Part shown: positions 15,600-20,035 of the stretch, one piece after another | Numbering within the stretch: position 1 is the first letter of the stretch | Layout: the number at the start of each line of letters is the position of its first letter | NCBI GenBank assembly: GCA_900753685.1 | Contig: CAAEAB010000148.1 | Coordinates: forward strand, 1 to 20,035 | Direction of reading: 5' to 3' | DNA: 20,035 bases | Origin: Lachnospiraceae bacterium | Lineage (GTDB): Bacteria > Bacillota > Clostridia > Lachnospirales > Lachnospiraceae | Translations under genes and position numbers: made by a program | The notes under the pieces: generated by a model | Databases searched by the model: none | Told to the model about the DNA's origin: nothing | What the model saw: the letters and a program-made list of their open reading frames with translations, nothing else

Positions 15600-17347
15600 G
15601 GCGTAAATCCGATACTTTGCGCATCCTCAAGCAAAAGCGGTATGCTGTTTTTATCTGTATACCGGCAGTTGATCGTATGATATTTATCACCGGTAACCGT
15701 TGCGTAAACCATCTGTCCTGTAGTGGCCTCAAGTCCATAGGACGTCAGAACATTCCCAAATTCCTGAGATTTGGAGATGCCATACATGGCAACTTCACGT
15801 TTCATTCCCCGCTTCAAATAGCCTGTCCACTCAGTCAGGCCCGTAGAATCGGCCTCTCTGTCTAAAAATACTCTATACATAGCTTTAACAAAATCTTCGT
15901 TTGAAAGATTCTTCTCTTTCATCTCGTTTGAGAAGAAAAATCCATAGGCCACCTTCTCCGGTGTTGTCTCGCCCTGAAGAATTCTTCCCGTCCATTCATT
16001 TAAGCCCTTCGTATCCGGCGTGCGATTTAACGCCTTACTATATAAGCGGGACACAAATCTTGTAACGCCCGGGTTCAGGTCTCTCGACTCAACCAAATTT
16101 ACAGACCCTCTCTGGATGCCAAACGCTGCACATAAATCCGTAAATTCTGTTGATTCCGCAAAACCCCGATATACATAAAGCCGGGAGAAGCCGGTCGTCA
16201 GCTCATCCATCCATACCTGTTTTCCGGTAGCGTCTCCTGAACGGTCAAACATCGTATTATATAATATCTCTATATATTTTTCGTTGGACAGCTTCTTGTC
16301 TTGAAATTCATTACTGAAAACAAAGCCCTGAGCGACTTCCGCCCCCGTATTCATCTCATATACCAGCCGGTTAAACCAATCTGTAAGGCCGTTATAATCC
16401 GCCTTACGGCCAAGCACTAATTCATACAGCCGGATGACAAAATTTTTCACCTGGCAGGCGGTTTCCGTACCAACCGTCTCAATGACCATCTGCAGATCCT
16501 TCTGACCGGAGGCTATGTAACTTCCGTCGCCGCTGCCGCTTCCAAAATTCTGCGCCCAATAATATCCATACTGACCATCGTCAATATATACCATTCCTAC
16601 CCCCATAGATTTAAAATTCGGATTCAGAATATTTGCCCTGTGCCCCTCCGAACCCATCCATAAGGCGACAACCTGTTCCGCACTATCCATGCCGGCGGCA
16701 ATGTTCTCTCCGGACATCTTGCTCGTCACACTAAAGCAGTCCTGTCCGTTCGGCCGCGTATGATCGAAATATACTCCGCATTCAGCCGCTCTGAGACACG
16801 CCGCATCTTCAAGATCCGAATCCCATACCAAAGGCGCTATGCCATACTCTGCCCGAATCTGATTTACCAGCTCCAAAACTCTCTGAGCCTCAGAAAAATA
16901 AAACGTATATGGCAAAATAAGCGGAATAATATCCGAATTTTTGTCTGTGACATCTAATGAACCTTCGTAAGTGTCATAGAGTTCATCATACTGCTCCTCA
17001 ATAACGCCTTCGCTAGTTCCATTTTCTTCAATGAGCTTCTCTGTGAAAGATTTTTCCGTTTCTTCAGCTTCTGTCAAAGTCTTCGCCGCCGTCTCCGATT
17101 CAAAAATTTCGGGTACAGTTTCCTCCGGCGTTTCACTGACGGCCGTCTCGATTTCCTCCTCTTCTCCGGCCGGCGTCTCCCCCTCCGGTATCTCGTTGAT
17201 TGACTCACTGATTGACTCGTTGATTGACTCGCTGCTTTCCACCTCTTCCGCGATCGCGGCGGTATCTTCCGCCTCTTCAGCGAAAACGCCGATAGGAGAC
17301 GCGGCCATCACCATAGCCAACGCAAATGCTGCAACTCTTTTTTTCAT
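15581..17347 (-). CDS. Secreted CAP-domain (SCP/YkwD-like) protein with two DUF4214 units and a Cys/His tail
   Basis: 588 residues. A signal peptide (1-23, GVFA) leads to a Ser/Glu-rich stalk (about 24-125) containing ESINESISESINE. A CAP domain (about 150-270) follows, with LVNQIRAEYGIAPLVWD, FDHTRPNG (His196), GENIAAG (Glu214), GHRANILNPNF (His236) and YWAQNFG, the His/Glu set that defines the YkwD/SCP cavity. Two DUF4214 units (about 300-410, 427-538) share the linker GSVNLVESRDLNPGVTRFV. The last 45 residues carry a YHTINCRYT...PCQICH motif (His557, Cys561, Cys584, Cys587, His588). This motif recurs at the ends of various secreted bacterial proteins and probably binds metal. The function of bacterial CAP proteins is largely unsettled. 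The ribosome binding site AGGAGG (17357-17362) is strong, and the gene lies 26 bases after the previous one. Confidence 0.94.
   Translation of the reverse strand: MKKRVAAFALAMVMAASPIGVFAEEAEDTAAIAEEVESSESINESISESINEIPEGETPAGEEEEIETAVSETPEETVPEIFESETAAKTLTEAEETEKSFTEKLIEENGTSEGVIEEQYDELYDTYEGSLDVTDKNSDIIPLILPYTFYFSEAQRVLELVNQIRAEYGIAPLVWDSDLEDAACLRAAECGVYFDHTRPNGQDCFSVTSKMSGENIAAGMDSAEQVVALWMGSEGHRANILNPNFKSMGVGMVYIDDGQYGYYWAQNFGSGSGDGSYIASGQKDLQMVIETVGTETACQVKNFVIRLYELVLGRKADYNGLTDWFNRLVYEMNTGAEVAQGFVFSNEFQDKKLSNEKYIEILYNTMFDRSGDATGKQVWMDELTTGFSRLYVYRGFAESTEFTDLCAAFGIQRGSVNLVESRDLNPGVTRFVSRLYSKALNRTPDTKGLNEWTGRILQGETTPEKVAYGFFFSNEMKEKNLSNEDFVKAMYRVFLDREADSTGLTEWTGYLKRGMKREVAMYGISKSQEFGNVLTSYGLEATTGQMVYATVTGDKYHTINCRYTDKNSIPLLLEDAQSIGFTPCQICH
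17195..17230 (-). repeat. Three 12-bp tandem repeats in the CAP protein stalk
   Basis: Units at 17195, 17207 and 17219 read GTTGATTGACTC, with one variant beginning ACTG, and code the ESIN/ESIS tetrapeptides on the minus strand. The 12-bp period preserves the frame if copy number changes. Confidence 0.85.
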
Positions 17348-17373
17348 TTTCCTTCTCCTCCTGAATAAAAACT

Positions 17374-19653
17374 TTAATCTCTTACAATTCCATAACTGCT
17401 GCAGATATCCGAAAATTCTTTGCTTCCTACAAATCCATCAAATACCTGCTCTCTTGTCCATCCTTCTTTCAGGAGCTTCAGCCAGGTTGCTTTCCCTCCA
17501 CTATCCGAAGAACGTCCCATAAACGCCTCATAAAGATGCTCTACATAATCTGTATCATTATAATTCTTTCCGATAAACTCTGCGCTGAAAATGAATCCAT
17601 AGGCCACACTCCGACCGCTGCTCGTATGGTTCCACAAATTACTCGTCCAATCGGCAAGTCCGGCCGCATCCGCCTGACGGTTCAGACAGACCTTATAAAG
17701 CCGTTTGACAAAGCCGGTAACGCCGTCCTCCTCGCCGCACACGCTGCAGCTTCCAGTTGGGACTGTCCCATATTTTGGGACTTCAATTGCCTCTCCCTGA
17801 TTAATTCCATATTTCCGACAGAGCGCTGCAAATTCATTACTTAATGCAAAACCATTAAATACTTCTTCCCGGGTCTTTCCCCGACCCAATTCCTCCATCC
17901 ACAGATTTTTGCCGGCGGCATCCGGGGAACGTCCCATAAAAGCCTTATATAATTGCTCTATATAATCTTTATTACACAGATTTTTATTTTTAAACTCGTT
18001 ACTAAAGATAAACCCATAGGCAGCGCTCACACCGGATTCCTGTTTTGCCTTCAATCGGCCTGTCCACAGAGAAAGCCCGCCCCCATCCGGTTCCCGGTCA
18101 AGACACACATGATATAACTGAGCAACAAACGCTTCAACATCATCCTTATAGACCGGCTGTTCCACCCTCCAATGGGCATATAATGTCTGGCTTTTATTTA
18201 TTTCACTGCCGGATGTAAGCTCCGTACCGCCGGTCTTTGCCGTATACCAGCCCTCAAAGGCGTACCCCGGACGGCTCGGTACGGCCAGCGTTCCAGCTGT
18301 TGGTTCACTCCACTGGGCATACAATGTGGCGCCCATATTCGCCGTGTAACTGCTTCCGGCGCTATATGCCGTTCCACTGCCGGATACGCTTGTATTCCAG
18401 CCATTAAACACAGCGGAAATTTCTTTAGAAGCCGGACTTACACTTCCGCCATTCGCATTATAAGTCAATTTATACACCTTCGTCGGCTGCTCATTTGACA
18501 ATGTCAGGGCTTCCCCCGGATATTTCGTTTGTGTATCCGGCGCCCCGGTTCCACCATTCGCATCATAATAAATCTGCCATGTGTCCCCGGAAGAAATATT
18601 ATAGTCGCTCTCTGCCATAGGATATCGCAGATTAAACTCGGATGTTAAGAACTCGGAACTGCGTTCATGATTTGCAAACTTACTATTACATCTCAAAAAG
18701 TAACTGTATCGGCTTTGACCTGCATCCCACGTCGGATCCACGTTATACCAGGCACCTTCAATCGGAACAATATTCCAGGCATGAGGGCCGCCGTTTCCGA
18801 TACCATTAATCACACGTACATCAATTCCCACTTCTCTGCATAAACGATAGAACAAGGATGCGTACCCCTGACACACGCTTGTCCTGTTTATCAGCGCTGC
18901 ATATGCGCTATATTTTAAGTCATAATTATCATCATACAAATGGGCATAATCATATGTTACATTGTCGCATATCCAGTCATAAATTGTTCTGATTTTATCA
19001 TACTCAGACGCCGCTTCCGTAAATCCAAAACTATTTATTAAAGAATTCACCGCTCCGCTCACTATGTCTTCCTGCTCTGCCGATGTATAGTAGGCTGCCG
19101 TAAAAGTTATTGTATAATAATACTCCCCAGAACTTATATAACCACGAGCTGACCCCACTGCTCCGCCATAATGATAACGGATATAATCGCCCTGCGTCGG
19201 ACTTCCGGTCTCTTCTATTGCCATTGCAATCCATTTAGATACCCATCCCTCCTCCAACTCATGCGGCAGCACATAATATACCGTGAAGGTTGTCAACCGC
19301 GCCTCCATCGCCTCTCGAAGCTGACTGATAACCACACCTTCCGACACGGCATAATCCGGTCCGGAAAACAAAGCGGCGCCTCCATCGTCCGGCGCTAAAG
19401 CAAGCAGCTCTTCCGCTGTGACAACATCCGCATAAATCGGATTAATATCAACCTCTACCGATGGTTCAAGCTCTGGCACCTCCACCGCCGTCTCACTTTC
19501 AGACTCCGATTCCGACTCCGACTCCGGTTCAGCAGCATCGACTCCGGTTTCTGTTTCCCGCGTCTCAAAGCTCTCCTCCGCCCCAAAGGCTGTTGGCGCT
19601 ATTGTCATGGCCATTGTCACAGCCAGCATAAATGCTAAAAATCGTTCTTTCAT
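17374..19653 (-). CDS. Secreted transglutaminase-like / InlB B-repeat / DUF4214 protein
   Basis: 759 residues, first gene of the right-hand operon. The signal peptide ends near AFGAE (25), and a Glu/Ser stalk with a run of Glu-Ser pairs (about 43-54) follows. Residues 100-215 match the uncharacterised region of the operon's other transglutaminase-like protein (GDYIRYHYG, GEYYYTITF). The transglutaminase-like domain (215-350) has Cys261 in SVCQGYAS, His291 in PHAWNIV and Asp306 in YNVDPTWD. InlB B (Listeria-Bacteroides) repeats occupy 358-497 (YDANGGTGAP, FNGWN, GYAFEGWYT, LYAHW). Two DUF4214 units (505-618, 646-759) are separated by a short Cys-x-x-Cys segment (CSVCG, 636-640). The ribosome binding site GAGGG (19657-19661) is close to the ATG. 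No sortase motif is present; retention probably relies on repeats or DUF4214 (inference). Confidence 0.94.
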   Translation of the reverse strand: MKERFLAFMLAVTMAMTIAPTAFGAEESFETRETETGVDAAEPESESESESESETAVEVPELEPSVEVDINPIYADVVTAEELLALAPDDGGAALFSGPDYAVSEGVVISQLREAMEARLTTFTVYYVLPHELEEGWVSKWIAMAIEETGSPTQGDYIRYHYGGAVGSARGYISSGEYYYTITFTAAYYTSAEQEDIVSGAVNSLINSFGFTEAASEYDKIRTIYDWICDNVTYDYAHLYDDNYDLKYSAYAALINRTSVCQGYASLFYRLCREVGIDVRVINGIGNGGPHAWNIVPIEGAWYNVDPTWDAGQSRYSYFLRCNSKFANHERSSEFLTSEFNLRYPMAESDYNISSGDTWQIYYDANGGTGAPDTQTKYPGEALTLSNEQPTKVYKLTYNANGGSVSPASKEISAVFNGWNTSVSGSGTAYSAGSSYTANMGATLYAQWSEPTAGTLAVPSRPGYAFEGWYTAKTGGTELTSGSEINKSQTLYAHWRVEQPVYKDDVEAFVAQLYHVCLDREPDGGGLSLWTGRLKAKQESGVSAAYGFIFSNEFKNKNLCNKDYIEQLYKAFMGRSPDAAGKNLWMEELGRGKTREEVFNGFALSNEFAALCRKYGINQGEAIEVPKYGTVPTGSCSVCGEEDGVTGFVKRLYKVCLNRQADAAGLADWTSNLWNHTSSGRSVAYGFIFSAEFIGKNYNDTDYVEHLYEAFMGRSSDSGGKATWLKLLKEGWTREQVFDGFVGSKEFSDICSSYGIVRD

Positions 19654-19739
19654 ATTCCCTCACCCATCTTGAACAATCCAGATTTGCAACTTTTGTTAAA
19701 TCTTATCTTCCAGATATGCATCATAAACTCTTTAGTTTG

Positions 19740-19748
19740 ATTATACCA
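19740..19748 (-). promoter_or_regulatory. Extended -10 promoter element for the right-hand secreted-protein operon
   Basis: On the minus strand, TGGTATAAT (19740-19748) is a perfect TATAAT with an extended TG. It lies about 86 bases upstream of the first ATG, leaving a leader of roughly 80 bases. The -35 position 17 bases upstream (ATGCAA) is weak, as is common with extended -10 promoters. Confidence 0.65.
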
Positions 19749-19806
19749 AAAACACATTGTATTTGCATCTCATTTTTTACACATTTGACAAACCACATAA
19801 ATTTAA

Positions 19807-19840
19807 ATAGGGGACTATCCTTTTTCCGATAGCCCCCTAT
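19807..19840 (-). terminator. Stem-loop after the interrupted acetyltransferase gene
   Basis: ATAGGGGACTATC (19807-19819) pairs with GATAGCCCCCTAT (19828-19840) with one mismatch and an eight-base loop. It begins five bases beyond the minus-strand stop at 19845-19847 and is followed on that strand by TTTAAATTTAT. It therefore probably terminates the upstream transcription unit and separates it from the promoter at 19740. Confidence 0.7.
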
Positions 19841-19844
19841 TATT

Positions 19845-19958
19845 TCAACTTCTTTCAAAACTTTTATAATGAACATCATGTTTTTGAAAATATACGGAAG
19901 AGGCTTTTATATGGCCTTTAATTACAGACCCCGCAGCAATAACTGCATTATCTGATAT
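19845..19958 (-). pseudogene. C-terminal fragment of a hexapeptide-repeat (LbH) acetyltransferase, interrupted
   Basis: 38 codons on the minus strand read ISDNAVIAAGSVIKGHIKAS and end HYKSFERS-stop. The 'I-x-D-N-A-V-I-A-A-G-S-V-I-K-G' pattern is characteristic of the last coils of left-handed beta-helix acyltransferases that O- or N-acetylate sugars. Upstream the similarity stops abruptly at about 19958, where an inverted-repeat sequence begins, and a stop codon follows in the same frame at 20001-20003. The gene seems to have been cut by an insertion element to the right. It would once have belonged to the same surface-glycan theme. The fragment is short but the pattern is distinctive. Confidence 0.65.
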
Positions 19959-20035
19959 TGTCAAGATTAGTTGACACATTTTTCTCAAGGATATCACTGA
20001 CTATGCCGCCCGCTCCAAAGTCTCATAATACTGCC
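19959..20035. mobile_element. Possible end of an insertion sequence (partial, runs off the window)
   Basis: At 19959 the acetyltransferase similarity ends and TGTCAAGATTAGTTGACA begins, an inverted repeat of TGTCAA/TTGACA around six bases. It opens with TG, as many IS termini do. About 25 bases further on, a minus-strand frame ends at 20001-20003 after QYYETLERAA, which may be the C-terminus of a transposase whose body lies outside the window. No family can be assigned from this much sequence, and the far end and any target duplication are not visible. Confidence 0.4.

Noticed and set aside
17031..17522. 163-residue Ser/Val-rich + strand frame
   Set aside because: It is the mirror of the Glu/Ser-rich stalk of the CAP protein and crosses its start region; no independent coding evidence.

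Overview
The window looks like a chromosomal segment of a Gram-positive anaerobe of the Clostridia, most likely a gut Lachnospiraceae-type organism. This is inferred from moderate GC content, strong GGAGG-type ribosome binding sites, Sec-type signal peptides on most long proteins, and the mix of DUF4214, InlB B-repeat, CAP and transglutaminase-like families. Genus cannot be assigned from sequence alone.

Left end (1-4479, + strand): the tail of a sugar-nucleotide operon. It holds the C-terminus of a probable mannose-1-phosphate guanylyltransferase, then GDP-mannose 4,6-dehydratase and a probable GDP-6-deoxy-D-mannose reductase, which together make GDP-D-rhamnose. A secreted L,D-transpeptidase with DUF4214 modules follows through an ATGA start/stop overlap, and a rho-independent terminator closes the unit.

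Second block (4547-10648, - strand): one operon with a good sigma-A-like promoter at 10620-10648. In transcription order it encodes a DUF4214 protein with a C-terminal beta-propeller-like domain (broken by a frameshift), a DUF4214/NodB polysaccharide deacetylase, an AlgJ/AlgX-like SGNH O-acetyltransferase and an MBOAT acyltransferase.

Third block (10699-11450): a small unit with its own promoter. It holds a conserved-looking 112-residue hypothetical protein and, in the same frame after one stop codon, a stunted VapD-like remnant.

Fourth block (11487-19750, - strand): a second secreted-protein operon. It encodes a transglutaminase-like/InlB-repeat/DUF4214 protein, a CAP-domain/DUF4214 protein, a second transglutaminase-like/DUF4214 protein, and an EF-hand/LRR/Big2-like protein whose 3' part is broken into three frames and ends in a DUF4214 remnant. 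At the right edge a hexapeptide-repeat acetyltransferase gene appears to be cut by an insertion element.

Working model (inference): the locus is a cell-surface glycan factory combined with a set of exported enzymes. Unrelated catalytic heads (L,D-transpeptidase, deacetylase, transglutaminase-like, CAP, propeller, LRR) are joined to the same DUF4214 unit and usually to an acidic Thr/Ser/Glu stalk. No LPXTG or SLH anchor was seen on them. DUF4214 may therefore hold these proteins to the polysaccharide that the neighbouring genes make and O-acetylate.
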